Shown: positions 1-9,739 of the stretch, one piece after another
Numbering within the stretch: position 1 is the first letter of the stretch
Layout of the letters: the number at the start of each line of letters is the position of its first letter
Assembly: GCA_037127315.1 (NCBI GenBank)
Contig: JBBBDQ010001686.1
Location: 1,371,001-1,435,000, forward strand
Source: Ascarosepion bandense
Lineage: Eukaryota; Mollusca; Cephalopoda; Sepiida; Sepiidae
Direction of reading: 5' to 3'
DNA length: 64,000 nt
Notes under the pieces: model-generated
What the model saw: only the letters and a program-made list of their open reading frames with translations
Told to the model about the DNA's origin: nothing
Databases searched by the model: none
Program-made: the position numbers and the translations under genes

Positions 1-85
1 AGTGCAGGGGATTTAACTTTAATTTGAACTCAGCTCTCCGTTTTGAGTCGATATCCACTGCACCACAACGCACATCCTATTTGGA
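1..85 (-). repeat. SINE-A (tRNA-derived) head, cut by window edge
   Basis: The end of this stretch matches the tRNA-like head of the SINE family best seen at 39,574-39,868, here in reverse orientation (words such as TCGATATCCACTGCACCAC). Only the 5' part of the element is inside the window. Confidence 0.7.
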
Positions 86-1630
86 ACTGTAGAGAAACTA
101 AAAAGAAACTAATCCAATACGTTTTCATAGAATATTTCTAGCAGAGGGCGTTTTTCAAATATTTAATGGAGCAAAAGATGTGTTGATCCATGACGACCTA
201 TACCCTTCCACTTAAGAGAGTGGATATCCTTAAATCAGTGTTTTAAACTATTTTTGAAAGAATAGGTTTAGTTTCTGTCTATAAAGAGTTCATTTTCACC
301 TGTCTACACGTTAAAGTAAAAATAAAATGCAAGTTACAGAAAAAAATAAATCAAGTCATTTCCGTATATTCAGCTGATAATATGAGGAATTGTTCTTAGT
401 TTAAAGGCAGGTGGTAATCAACTACACAATTTGTGCCTCTAATATCTCGCCTAATCCGCAGCCATCTGACTTTAAAATCTCTTGCCAACATAGGAAATTA
501 TTTGACTTGAACATTTTCTACAAATGGCGAAGTCATTTCGCTTGTTACGGAGATGGTTTGTTTGTTTGCTTAATTTCTACAAAGATGGCTACCTTTTTTT
601 TCTTTTTTTTTTTTAAAAATGACACCAAAAAGCGTGTAAATTTCAGTCTTCTTAATCATCTGCAAATATATTCCATTTAATTTCCAGGAAGAAAAAACAG
701 AAACGACACGTGAGTTATCAAACCCAGATATATTGATGTCTTATTTTGCTGTGGCGTTTTCTTTCTTTTGTAAATATAACATTGGTGTTGTTGTTTTTTT
801 AAATTTAAGTTAATTTTAATATATTTGAAGTACTAACCAAAAACTTTGTATAGCAAAATCCAGGATTTTAAAATCACATTACTAATTGATTGGTGAACAT
901 GTTCTATAAATAGAGTAAGATACATTTCATTATTTATACTAGTTTTATCCTGTGGAAAATTTAATGTTTTTCCGATTTTAAATTTCTGATAAATCTAAAT
1001 TCTAACTCATGGCGAGTTCTACGACAATAAAATATCCACCTGTCGTATCGTTGAATATTTAGACTTAAGAAATTTGACAAAATATTGCAATAATAATCAT
1101 AAATATGAATGCTGGTTGTTATTTTAAGAAGTAAGGGGGTACAATTAAAAAGATTTGAAATTGACAAATTCTTTCATTCCAGTAAAAAAAGATCTTAAAC
1201 ACTTCTGACTTCCCCTCATTCTTTTCTTTTCTGACTGAAACCAAGTAGCGTTTTTTATATGTCTTTTAATTTCCCACGCGATCAAAAGGGATTTTCATTG
1301 TTTATGAGGTATTGGCAGGACGTAACGGTCGTGCAAACTAACAAAAAAGAGAATAATCACAGTTATCATATTATTCTAACGCCTAATTTCTAACGTATAC
1401 ATTCTAAGCTTTTTTTTAAAACTTCTTTTATTACATTTATGCCACTATATAACTATCATACGGTTTTTATGGCAAATCAACACCTTGGCGGGTCATTTAA
1501 TGCCAACTAAACTTTATTTATCTATTGATGGTAATACTTTTTTCTTTCAACAATTTATTGTTGTTTTTTTTTATGTATAAGTTTTTTGTGTCTAGTAATA
1601 CATATTTCCTTTTCGAGAATCAAGATTCAT
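86..1630. other. AT-rich stretch with no recognised gene
   Basis: I see no coding region, RNA gene or clear repeat here. Short open frames of 60-90 codons are AT-rich and lack family motifs. There are several poly-T runs (for example 592-614). Confidence 0.5.
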
Positions 1631-1654
1631 TGGGATTTGTTTTTTTTTAAGGAC

Positions 1655-1836
1655 AGGGTCCCCAAGTCCTACCCCGTTATTTAACCCATAACTTGGAGGG
1701 AAGAGACGGATTAATACCTTTCCCAAGGGTACCAGCGCGTAAGTGAATGCAGGGTATTCAACTAGAAATCGAACTCGGCTCACCGATTTCTCTTTCCGAG
1801 CTGATATTCACTGCACCACAATGAACATCCGTCACT
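1655..1836 (-). repeat. SINE-A, partial copy
   Basis: Reverse-strand copy of the tRNA-derived SINE: the tRNA-like head is at the right (about 1,765-1,833) and the central region with TTATTTAACCCATAACT at the left. The 3' third is missing. It abuts the 5S-like sequence that follows within a few bases. Confidence 0.75.
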
Positions 1837-1838
1837 AA

Positions 1839-1958
1839 ACGCTTACAGCACCTCATATTCCCAAGCGGTCACCCATCTAAGTACTGATCAGGCTCAACCT
1901 TGCTTAACTTCGGTGATCGAGCGAGAACCGGTGTAGTCAACGTGATATGGCCGTAAGC
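1839..1958 (-). rRNA. 5S rRNA-like sequence, possible pseudogene
   Basis: On the minus strand this 120-nt stretch reads as a 5S rRNA from end to end: a start like GCTTACGGCCATATCACGTT, the internal promoter region with GAAGTTAAGCAAGG, the conserved core CAGTACTTAGATGGGTGACC, and an end GGTGCTGTAAGC. The length equals that of a normal 5S gene. The two ends can form a nine-pair terminal stem (GCTTACGGC with GCTGTAAGC, one G-U pair). It differs from typical molluscan 5S at roughly a dozen sites, as I recall that consensus. It is a single copy flanked on both sides by SINE-A copies and has no clear poly-T terminator immediately downstream. It could be a dispersed functional 5S variant, a retroposed pseudogene or a 5S-derived SINE head. 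Identity is firm; activity is unknown. Confidence 0.85.
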
Positions 1959-1961
1959 CTC

Positions 1962-2270
1962 ATACGAAATGTGCGTTGTGGTGAAATTGGTGTCGGCTTG
2001 GTATATGAAATCAGAGAGCCGAGTTCCAATTCCACTCGGGTTCGTTCTATTCACTTACGCACAAATCACCCTGGGAAATGTCTTCTCTCTTCCCGATCCT
2101 GCTATGGGTTGAACAGAAGATCAGATTGTCTTTTCTAGCGTTGGCTGGAAACCGGTTTCCCGCAGAAAGTAATTTCATACCACTTCGTGAAAAACCTTCG
2201 GCTGCATCAATCATGTCTCTTTCGAGACACGATCGCCGCAGCGTGTATCACGTATGGTAATTAACTGACT
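1962..2270 (+). repeat. SINE-A, diverged near full-length copy
   Basis: Plus-strand copy with the degraded tRNA-like head (1,972-2,030), the CGCAGAAAGTAAT core near 2,160 and the conserved end with TCTCTTTCGAGACACGATCG near 2,217 and GTGTATCACGTATGG. It is more diverged than the other copies and starts right after the 5S-like unit. Confidence 0.75.
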
Positions 2271-2384
2271 GTTATTAACAATAACAATAATAATACTAAT
2301 AAGGTGAATTATTATTCGATTTTTTATTACATTATTTGTTAATAAATATATTAACATGAAGAAATTCAATTACAAGTTTCTTTT

Positions 2385-2835
2385 TGAAAATCAACCCTGA
2401 AACGATACGGCAGTGAATGCTGGACAACATCATCGAAAATGAGGACAAAACTTGAAGCAGCGGAAATGTGGTTCTACAGAAGGATGCTGCGGATATCGTA
2501 GACTGAGCATGCAAACAACGATGACGTGTTGGAAAGAATGGCAACGAAAAGGAAAGGTGTTGGAAAGAATGGCAATAAGGAAGGAGAGCTTGGACAACCT
2601 GATACTGACAGGCCAGATAGAAGGAAAGAGAGACAGAGGAAGGCAGCGGATAACATATTTGCAGAGTCTGATCAGATGAATGACGGAACGTGGGTTGCCA
2701 GGAGTAACAGGAGCAAACATACTAAGAGCCACAAGGGATAGGGAGACGTGGAGAACCATGATCTCCTACGCCCTGAAGAGACAGGGCACATAGAAGAAGA
2801 AGAAGAAGAAGAAGAAGAAGAAGAAGAAGAAATAA
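2385..2835 (+). mobile_element. RTE-like LINE, C-terminal remnant with (GAA)n tail
   Basis: With frameshifts and a stop, the translation gives the C-terminal region found in RTE-like LINEs: YGSECW, then KLEAAEMWFYRRMLRIS, a VLERMATKRK-like stretch, a LILTGQIEGKRDRGRQR-like stretch and finally the last conserved box ending in the codons for GHI. The 3' end runs directly into (GAA)n at 2,797-2,832, the same tail seen (inverted) at 19,556. The segment TGTTGGAAAGAATGGCAA is duplicated at about 2,527 and 2,559. Homologous minus-strand pieces lie at 14.8, 20.2, 32.9 and 46.5 kb. Dead fragment. Confidence 0.85.
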
Positions 2836-3050
2836 AACATTATGAGAAAAGATTTCAATTGTTTTTATGAATAAAATATATTATGGATATTCTTAAAAAA
2901 TATTCGATAAAAGATTTATTATTCAATGTATCGCTTTCATTTTCTTTTTACATTTTTATTCGAATAATTCGTAAAATTTGAAACCGTTTAAATTACTTTA
3001 TTAATTTATCGCCATTAGATGATAGTGTTATTAAGTAAAATATATATTTC
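2836..3050. other. AT-rich spacer resembling 17.74-17.97 kb
   Basis: No gene. The order of words (TTTTTATGAATAAAATATAT, TTATTCGAATAATTCGTAAAA, GTGTTATTAAGTAAAATATATATTT) parallels the flank of the SINE at 17,976, so both are copies of one old repeat that acquired a SINE-A at nearly the same site but in opposite orientation. Confidence 0.45.
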
Positions 3051-3352
3051 AGTCAGTTAACCGCCATACGTCATACAGGCTTGGGCGATCATGTCTAGAA
3101 AGGGACATGACTGACTGGGTTGAAGATTATCCCACAGTAGGTTGCCATTAGCTTTCTGCGGTAGACTGGTTGCCGACCAAGGCTTCAGAACCCAATCTGT
3201 CCTATTATTTAACCCATAACTGGAGGGAAGAGACAGATTAACACCTTTCCCAAGGGTATTTGCGCGGAAGTGAATGAAACGAATAAGACTGGAATTCGAA
3301 CTCGGCCTCCAGATTTCTCGTTCCGAACCGATATCCACTTCACCACGACACA
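3051..3352 (-). repeat. SINE-A, full-length copy
   Basis: About 300 bp in reverse orientation, from the CAGTCAGTTAA end at the left through the core (TTTCTGCGGTAGACTGGTTGC, ACCCATAACTGGAGGGAAG) to the tRNA-like head at 3,290-3,350. Confidence 0.85.
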
Positions 3353-3354
3353 TA

Positions 3355-3739
3355 TATGTTTACCAATCGTTAATGGAAACGTCGTAAACATGGCAGTAAA
3401 GATAAAGACAATAGTCCGAACAATGTAAATATTGTAAAAACAAAAACAATGAATTATAACATTTTGTATTTACATTTAATATGTACTGCCAATAATATAT
3501 ACAATAGAAAAAGTAAGTGTGTATTTTTTGGGGCCAAATTCCAAAATGAATCTTCGATCTGATTGGTTGAAAGAAGAACACAAGTAAATTTTATATCTTC
3601 CCGCATACATACACAACAAACCGAAGGTTTTTGTATTTAAATGTCAATCATCTGTACAACCAACATCAAACATTTCCTGATGAAGAGAATCTATCTCGAA
3701 ACATAGAGATCTCCGTGTCCCCATGTACAATTAATTCAT
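3355..3739. repeat. Dispersed repeat, perhaps a Penelope-like terminal repeat
   Basis: The word run around 3,388-3,437 (ACATGGCAGTAAAGATAAAG, then ACAATAGTCCGAACAATGTA) recurs at 43,720-43,762 and, inverted, near 44,545-44,590. The stretch at 3,676-3,740 contains TGATGAAGAG followed by CTCGAAACATAGAG, a layout often seen in Penelope-like terminal repeats. Assignment is tentative. Confidence 0.35.
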
Positions 3740-4012
3740 CAGGACGAATGGTAGACTTTGAAAAACAGTGGCTACTCCAGCATCTACGCATCGTTCATTC
3801 AGAAATGAGTTAGAACACTCTCAGCTATTGGGCGTGTATAATGATAATATACACGCTAAAAAGTATGCTTCCTTCTACCGAGCGCCTATAGCTCAGAGGT
3901 AGAATCGCCGACTGACGCCAATTCGGACGGGTTTCAATCCTAGATAAAAAGCAATCGGCTGTCTAACCGTACTGATGAGTTGTGATACAGCGAAACAGAT
4001 CTGTCTGCGGAT
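3740..4012 (+). repeat. SINE-B, second tRNA-derived family
   Basis: A tRNA-like region holds a textbook A box (TAGCTCAGAGG, 3,899-3,909) and a B box (GGTTTCAATCC, 3,940-3,950), spaced as in a tRNA, followed by the tail region GATACAGCGAAACAGATCTG and a TA-rich end. About 160 bp of conserved sequence lies upstream of the tRNA-like part and is shared with the minus-strand copy at 54,145-54,410, so the mobile unit is longer than the tRNA head. A partial copy is at 56,635-56,745. Confidence 0.75.
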
Positions 4013-4075
4013 GACTATATATATATATATGTATATATAATTCCATGATACTTATATATGTATATATATATATCC
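4013..4075. repeat. TA-rich microsatellite
   Basis: Short (AT)n tracts separated by a few bases, at the 3' end of the SINE-B copy. Confidence 0.8.
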
Positions 4076-4294
4076 ACCATCAGCGACGATTTTATCTTGT
4101 GTTGACATAAAACTCCGCTAAGCAACGGCAACAGTCACCAAAAATAGCAAACGCAGTTCGCAAATTTGTAATGCGGTTCTATGACGTCACACCGTGTGAG
4201 AGCTCAAAATGATAACAGAACCATATATTTAGATGCAATGTAATGTGTTATGACCAGATTTAAACGTGATTTTATTAAGTGTGGGTTGTTTAGA
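4076..4294. repeat. Dispersed repeat shared with 36.97-37.2 kb
   Basis: Nearly the same sequence as 36,970-37,205 (for example ATTTTATCTTGTGTTGACAT, GTTCTATGACGTCACACC-like and GTGTTATGACCAGATTTAAA). At 36.4-37.3 kb it sits beside Penelope-like coding remnants, so it is probably their non-coding terminal part. Confidence 0.6.
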
Positions 4295-4439
4295 TTTAAT
4301 GTAGATGGCCTCCAATATCTGAAGGTTCTTTTTACTGTGTGTATGAGTGAGGATTATTGTATTGTTGACTAAAAATCTATCTGATATTACCTACATGGTT
4401 ATGATTTTCTGAGAAATGTTGGAGGCCATCTACATTAAA
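4295..4439. mobile_element. 145-bp MITE-like element with 21-bp perfect terminal inverted repeats
   Basis: Positions 4,295-4,315 and 4,419-4,439 are exact reverse complements (TTTAATGTAGATGGCCTCCAA against its complement). The interior has no coding capacity. The preceding dispersed repeat at 37.2 kb lacks it, so the family or origin of the insertion is open. Confidence 0.6.
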
Positions 4440-4550
4440 CTTCCTGGTCCTACACAGAGAACCGACTTTCTTAGCAGCGGATTTAGCCATGGATTCTATA
4501 TAGTCATTGCACTTGAGGTCTGTTGTGAGAGTTAAGTTTAAAGTAATCAT
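4440..4550 (-). mobile_element. L2/CR1-like LINE fragment
   Basis: The reverse-strand translation resembles the segment after the RT domain in the L2-like LINEs at 45.5 and 48.6 kb (words like DYIESMAKSAA and GSLCR). It is a scrap of about 35 codons fused directly to the MITE-like element at its left. Confidence 0.6.
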
Positions 4551-4559
4551 AAAAAAAAA

Positions 4560-5095
4560 AAACTGGCCCAGATAGAGAACTTATTGTGAACATTTCAGAG
4601 TTTTGTTGTTTGTTAGAAGTTGTGGATCTGCTGTTGGTTATATGACTGGAATTCGGTTTTAGATTTATTAATCTGTAGTCCGCTATTTGCTGCAGCTTCT
4701 GTTACAAGTGAGAGCAGTCTCTGAGCATCACCAGTAGTATCCGATAACAAATCTGTCATCCAGGTATTCTAACACTGTAAGAAATTCAGCTGGATGCCTT
4801 CCGCTCCTGCTGGGCTTCAGTGTTATGCCAAGATATTCTTTTTCCCTGGTTGTTGTTCTCATAGCGTAGTCCTGTGCGGTGATGAAGAGGTAGCGTACTA
4901 GCACGCCACCGTGTAATACTCATGTGTGAATTTTAAAGAAATCTCTATCGATATTTTTTCCGTAAGTTTCTTCGTACATAACCGCGGTTGCTTTAACAAG
5001 TGCATCTAGCGAAAGGTATGCTTGCCTCTAACTTTGAAAAAAATGTGTGTCTCTTGATAGAGTCAAATGCCTTGGGAAAGTCAATTATGGTTAAT
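4560..5095 (-). mobile_element. LINE reverse transcriptase fragment, separate lineage
   Basis: Read on the minus strand with frameshifts, an RT core is visible: IIDFPKAFDSIKR (the D-x-x-KAFDS motif) near 5,085-5,040, then VLHGGVLVRYLFITAQDYAMR (the position of the usual GVLQGD-x-LAPYLF motif), then SRSGRHPAEFLTVLEYLDD where YLDD stands for the usual (F/Y)ADD box. This lineage differs from the RTE-like and R4/Dong-like elements in the window and probably matches the C-terminal remnant at 7,451-7,790. Multiple stops; dead. Confidence 0.7.
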
Positions 5096-5103
5096 AATTG
5101 TGA

Positions 5104-6330
5104 TGCAGTGGATATCGGCTTGGAATAAGAAATCAGAGAACCAAGTTCGAATTCCAGTTGAATTCATTGCATTCACTTACACGCAAATACTCTTGTAAAG
5201 GTATTAATCCAACTCTTCCCTCTAGTTATGGATTAAATAACACAAAAATTGGTTTCCATAACCTGGGTAGGCAACCAGTCGACCGCAGAAAGTCATGGCA
5301 ACATACTAAGGAAAAAATCTTCTGCCCAGTCAGTCATGTCCCTTTCAAGACATGATCACTCAAAGTGTGTACCACGTATGGGACTTAACTGACTGACTGA
5401 ATATAATAGATAGAATGATGATTAAAGCTTCTACTGGTCATAAAGTGGAGAATCGGTTTTCAATTGTTTTGAAGTAATAAACTGATTCCCCAAATATTAC
5501 TACTTCATAATATAATATATCGCTTCTCCCTCCAGCTGTGAGTCAAATAACAGGACATATTTGGTTCTATAGCCTTGGTAGGCAACCAGTCTACCGCAGA
5601 AAGTAATAGCAACCTACTGGTGGATAATCTTCTGCCCAGTCAGTCACGTCTCTTTCGGGACATGATCGCCCAAAGCGTGTATCACGTATGGCACTTAACT
5701 GACTTACTGAATATAATAGTTAGAATGATGATTAAATCTTCTACTGGTCATTAAGTGGGGGATCGGTTTTCTGTTGTTATGAAGTAAGAAATAGATTCCC
5801 CAATTATTATTACTTAATAATATAATACATCACTTCTCCCTCTAACTATCAGTCAAATAACAAGACAGATTGGGTGCTATAGCCTTGGTAGGCAACCAGT
5901 CTACCGCAGAAAGTAATGTCAACCTACAGCGGGATAATCTTCTGCCCAGTCAGTCATGTCACTTTCGAGACATGATCGCCCAAAGCGTGTATCACGAATG
6001 GCACTTAACTGACTGAATGAATATAATAGAATGATGATTAAAGCTTCTACTGGTCATTAAGTGGGGGATCAGTTTTCAATTGTCATGAAGTAATAAACTG
6101 ATTCCCCAATTATTATTACTTAATAATATAATACATCACTTCTCCCTCTAGCTATCAGTAATATAACAAGACAGATTGGGTGCTATAACCTTGGTAGGCA
6201 ACCAGTCTACCGCAGAAAGTAATGGCAACCTACTGGTGGATAATCTTCTGTCCAGTCAGTCGCGTCTCTTTCGGGACATGATCGCCCAAAGTGTGTCTCA
6301 CGTACGGCACTTAACTTACTGACTGAATGC
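5104..6330 (+). repeat. Four-copy tandem block, about 310 bp per unit, built on SINE-A
   Basis: The first unit starts with a complete SINE-A (tRNA-like head at 5,104-5,160). The following three units repeat only the SINE 3' half plus about 120 bp of flank. Unit anchors (the TCTAGTTATG-like word) fall at 5,221, 5,531, 5,841 and 6,147. The flank part of each unit carries an inverted repeat around GGGGGATCAGTTT and AAACTGATTCCCC. Confidence 0.85.
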
Positions 6331-6334
6331 TGGT

Positions 6335-6489
6335 AAATTGTGATTAAACAACTCTGCAAAAGACATTATAAGGAGAAAGGCAAATGCTTGGACAGCAATT
6401 AAGCAACTAGATGTAATCTGGAAATCTAACCTGAAAAGATCATTGAAAGTACAATTCTTAAGAGCCACGGTTGAAAGTATTTCTCACGT
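6335..6489. other. Possible LINE scrap
   Basis: Translation near 6,350-6,480 gives words like TLQKTLXGERQMLGQQLSN and KSLKVQFLRATVES, reminiscent of LINE post-RT sequence, but too short for a call. Confidence 0.3.
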
Positions 6490-7400
6490 ATGGTTTGTTT
6501 CCTGTTTAGGATGTGGTTTCCGGTTTTTCTCTTTTCCAATCTTTTCACTCTTTTTTGTTACTTTTTTTTTTCAGTTGGAGTCGATAGACTAAACTATCGC
6601 CCGGTTCACATTCCACGCACGTCTATTGAACAGGTGAAGAGGATCATCCCTTGTTTCATGTTTAGGATGTGGTTTCCGGTTTTTCTCTTTTCTAATCTTT
6701 TCACTCTTTTTTGTTATTTCATTTTTTTTTCAATTGGAGTCGATAGACTAAACTATCGCCCGGTTCACATTCCACGCACGTCTATTGAACAGGTGAAGAG
6801 GATCATTACTTGTTTCGTGTTTAGGATGTGGTTTCCGGTTTTTCTCTTTTCCAATCTTTTCACTCTTTTTTATTTTTTATTTTTTTCAATTGGAGTAGAT
6901 AGACTAAACTATCACCCCGTTCACACTCCACAGCACGTCTATTGAACAGGTGAAGAGTCTCATCCCTTGTTTCCCGTTTAGGATGTGGTTTCCGGTTTTT
7001 CTCTTTTCCAATCTTTTCACTCGTTTTTGTTATTTTATTTTATTTTTTTCAATTGGAGTAGATAGTCTAAACTATCGCCCGGTTCACACTCCACGCACGT
7101 CTATTGAACAGGTGAAGAAGATCATCCTTTGTTTCCTGTTTAGGATGTGGTTTCCGGTTTTTCTCTTTTCCAATATTTTCACTCTTTTTTGTTATTTTAT
7201 TTTATTTTTTTCAATTGGAGTAGATAGACTAAACTATCGCCCGGTTCACACTCCACCCACGTCTATTGAACAGGTGAAGAGGCTCATCCCTTGTTTCCTG
7301 TTTAGGATGTGGTTTCCGGTTTTTCTCTTTTCCAATCTTTTCACTCTTACGTAGCCCCCTGCGTTTTCGGTAGCGTTTTCGCCTTGCTTGGAGTGATATG
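6490..7400 (+). repeat. Six-copy tandem of a LINE 3'-tail module (156-162 bp)
   Basis: The word AGGATGTGGTTTCCGG recurs at 6,508, 6,664, 6,823, 6,980, 7,142 and 7,304. The last copy is followed by the tail TAGCCCCCTGCG...GCTTGGAGTGATATGATTA, which also ends L2-like LINE pieces at 15.23 kb (inverted), 44.9 kb (inverted), 58.2 kb and 59.2 kb. This indicates that the 3' untranslated module of such an element was amplified in place. Each unit holds a small hairpin, GATAGACTAAACTATC. Because there are few stops, long frames with a repeating 52-residue translation occur, but they are not a gene. Confidence 0.85.

Positions 7401-7441
<41 letters not shown>
7401..7441. repeat. (AT)n microsatellite
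   Basis: About 19 AT dinucleotides directly behind the LINE tail. Confidence 0.9.
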
Positions 7442-7450
7442 GACAAATAT

Positions 7451-7790
7451 ATGAAGAAAAATCACAGACGGTACCTATACCAAGTTATTACGACATGTTC
7501 TCAATGTAACGACTATATGTCTCACAAGCGCTTGTATGGCAATCTCCCAAAGGTGTCTCAAGTGATATGGTGTTTCAAGGCAAGAAAAATGCTTGCTGCC
7601 AGACATCTGTTTAGAAGCCATGAACTATTCTCGACTGTGATGTTTTTTTGAGACCTCAAGCATGGCTAATTACGGTGAGGGAGGCTGGCAACAAATTTCC
7701 CCACTATCCTGCTCATGAACACTCAGGTTGGAGCATTAGACGATCTCAAAATGATTATGTTAGAGAGAGAGGGGGAGAGAGAGAGTGAAG
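7451..7790 (+). mobile_element. LINE C-terminal remnant
   Basis: The translation shows RLYGNLPKVSQVI, ARKMLAARHLFRSHE and, after a stop and a frameshift, DLKHG, GRLATNF and LDDLKMIMLERE. This is the C-terminal block common to many animal LINEs (LYGxLPxVS, AGHxxR, PKHGxRxxGRP, LMxDRxxW). It is probably the end of the same lineage as the RT fragment at 4,560-5,095. Dead. Confidence 0.7.
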
Positions 7791-7869
7791 GACTGAATAC
7801 CACCCAAATGATGATGATGAAAATTGCTAATTTGATAACCAACTCTTTACTCAGAAATTCAGTATAAAA

Positions 7870-8679
7870 AATCTATTCATGTCTATTCATGTATATATAA
7901 ATAATTTGCGTAGATGGAACTCGTTAACCCGGAAGAATCAGTCAGTCAGTTAAGTGCCATACGTGATACACGCTTGGGCGATCATGTCTCGAAAGAGACA
8001 TAACTGACCGGGCAGAAGATTATCCCACAGTAGGTTGCCATTGCTTTCTGCGGTAGACTGGTTGCCGACCAAGGCTATAGAACCCAATCTGTCCTGTTAT
8101 TTAACTCATAACTGGAAGGAAGAGACGGATTAATACCTTTCCTAAGGGTATTTGCGCGTAAGTGAATACAATGGATTCAACTGGAATTCAAACTCGGCGC
8201 CCCGGCTTCTCGTTCCGAGTCGATATCCACTGTACCATAACGCTCATCCCCCGGAAGAGTAGTCCATCTAAAAGAAGAACATCCTTGATTGTAAACATCC
8301 GCTGCCTCGCGGCCATACCGAAGCATGGGAAAAGGCATTGGAAGTAAACCTTGATGACAAATCAAGTGCTGAGCTCTCCCAAGAAATGTTATGTTAAACT
8401 TCCTTCTGGCAACTGCTGCGACGACTTTCGTGTTAAACTTGATTGGGCTTTTCCTTGGACAACATCGGTGGTGTGAACAGGGAAAACGTGCTTCATAGGC
8501 ACCTTGGAAAAGACACTCACCGCGACGCAAACACAGTGAGAAATAGTATAAGGATGTGAAATTTCCGAATGTCCTTTTGTATGAAGAACTGACCACCAGT
8601 AAGTGGGTACAAGGCAACTATATCTTGGTTCATGGACGTCTGCAAAAGGGACATGAGACTGATAAAATATACAATTAAT

Positions 8680-8680
<1 letters not shown>
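7870..8680 (+). repeat. Repeat X, copy 1, split by a SINE-A
   Basis: 7,870-7,936 matches 13,380-13,430 (TAGATGGAACTCxTxxxxCC) and 8,259-8,680 matches 13,470-13,770 (TTATGTTAAACTTCxTTCTGGCAACTGCTG and onwards, ending CAATTAATTATAT followed by (AAT)n). Copies 2-4 are at 12.3-13.8 kb. Identity to copy 4 is only about two thirds, so the family is old. It has no recognised coding content. Confidence 0.6.
7937..8249 (-). repeat. SINE-A inserted into repeat X, with target-site duplication
   Basis: Full-length reverse copy. CCCGGAAGA flanks both sides (7,928-7,936 and 8,250-8,258), a 9-bp direct repeat as expected from LINE-driven retroposition. Confidence 0.85.
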
Positions 8681-8681
<1 letters not shown>

Positions 8682-8729
<48 letters not shown>

Positions 8730-8748
8730 TTATACTAATATTATTATT

Positions 8749-8793
<45 letters not shown>
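8682..8793. repeat. (AAT)n/(ATT)n microsatellite
   Basis: Two AAT runs separated by a short inverted ATT run. It is the 5' boundary of the LINE copy that follows. In translation it gives long runs of Asn or Ile, which are artefacts. Confidence 0.9.
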
Positions 8794-8796
<3 letters not shown>

Positions 8797-9691
8797 GACA
8801 AACCTCTGCATGGCCAATATCCAGAACGTGCCAATAAATCCAATGTTGACAAAGTTAATACTCATCGATGGTTATGTGCATCTGGATTAATGTCTGAAAC
8901 TGAAGGATTTATTCTTGCAGCACAAGACCAAAGTCTTTACACTAGAAACTTTCAGGCAAATATTTTGCATAATAATATGGATCCAAAATGCAGGTTTTGT
9001 GATAAACACCAAGAAACAATAGACCACCTAATCTCAGGCTGTTCTGTGCTTGCCCCAAATGAATATAAAAGTCGCCACGATAGAGTTGGGCAATATTTAC
9101 ATTGGACAATGTGCAAACATTATGGAAAAGCTGTAAACAAACACTGGTATGAACATCACCCAGCACCGGTTACAGAAATAGAAGATGTAACCATTGTATG
9201 GGATTACACCATCTACACAGACAGAAAAAATTGAAGCAAACAGGCCAGACACTATTGTTAAAAACCAGAAGGAGAAAACTTGTCTATTAATTGATATGGC
9301 TTGTCCAGCGGATTGTAACATAGCAATCAAGGAATTTGAAAAACTGTCAAAATATAAAGACCTGGAAATTGAAATAGAAAAAAAAGTGGAAATTGAAAAC
9401 AAGAGTTGTGCAAGTGATAGTAGGTGCACTTGGAATGATAAAAAATGGAACAAAACAACACATTGAAAGAATCTCTGTAAACCCCAGCTTAAGAGATATA
9501 CAAAAAATTGTCTTATTAAATACAGCCCACACACTAATGAAAACTTTATCTGTGTAATGCTAGGGATGATAGGGAAGATAGAAAAACATGAAATGGAGCC
9601 ATAACAACACGCCACGACCTGCCTTAGGTCTCCCCGCAGACTTGGTTGGTAGTGAGACCAAAGCAGAAATCGAAATATGATGAAAAATGAC

Positions 9692-9692
<1 letters not shown>
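8794..9692 (+). mobile_element. R4/Dong-like LINE copy A: 3' part with zinc knuckle and restriction-like endonuclease
   Basis: A 5'-truncated copy of 899 bp. The first frame (to 9,231) encodes PLHGQYPERANKSNVDKVNT, then FILAAQDQSLYTR, a zinc knuckle CRFCDKHQETIDHLISGC (C-x2-C-x8-H-x4-C, 8,990-9,045) and WYEHHPAPVTE. After a frameshift it continues with RPDTIVKNQ...LLIDMACPAD, the PD-x14-D signature of the restriction-like endonuclease (RLE) that cuts the target in R2/R4/NeSL-type LINEs, followed by KEFEKLSKYKDLEIEIE. The RT domain is absent. It is bounded by (AAT)n on both sides (8,682-8,793 and 9,692-9,739). A frameshift near 9,231 and changes after 9,390 make it inactive. Its 5' end is at the same base as copy C. 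Confidence 0.88.
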
Positions 9693-9738
<46 letters not shown>

Positions 9739-9739
9739 T

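Noticed and set aside
3895..3955. Functional tRNA gene suggested by perfect A and B boxes
   Set aside because: The same sequence is repeated with a conserved non-tRNA body at 54.2 kb, and no complete cloverleaf or 3' acceptor stem is formed, so it is a SINE head.
5104..6330. CRISPR-like regularly spaced repeats
   Set aside because: Whole units are repeated, with no unique spacers; the organism is eukaryotic and the unit is a SINE fragment.
6490..7354. Repeating 52-residue protein with RMWFPVFLFSNLFT
   Set aside because: Non-coding LINE tail module in tandem. The unit length varies (156-162 bp) and frames break. The same module is inverted at 15.3 kb and single at 58 kb without an open frame.
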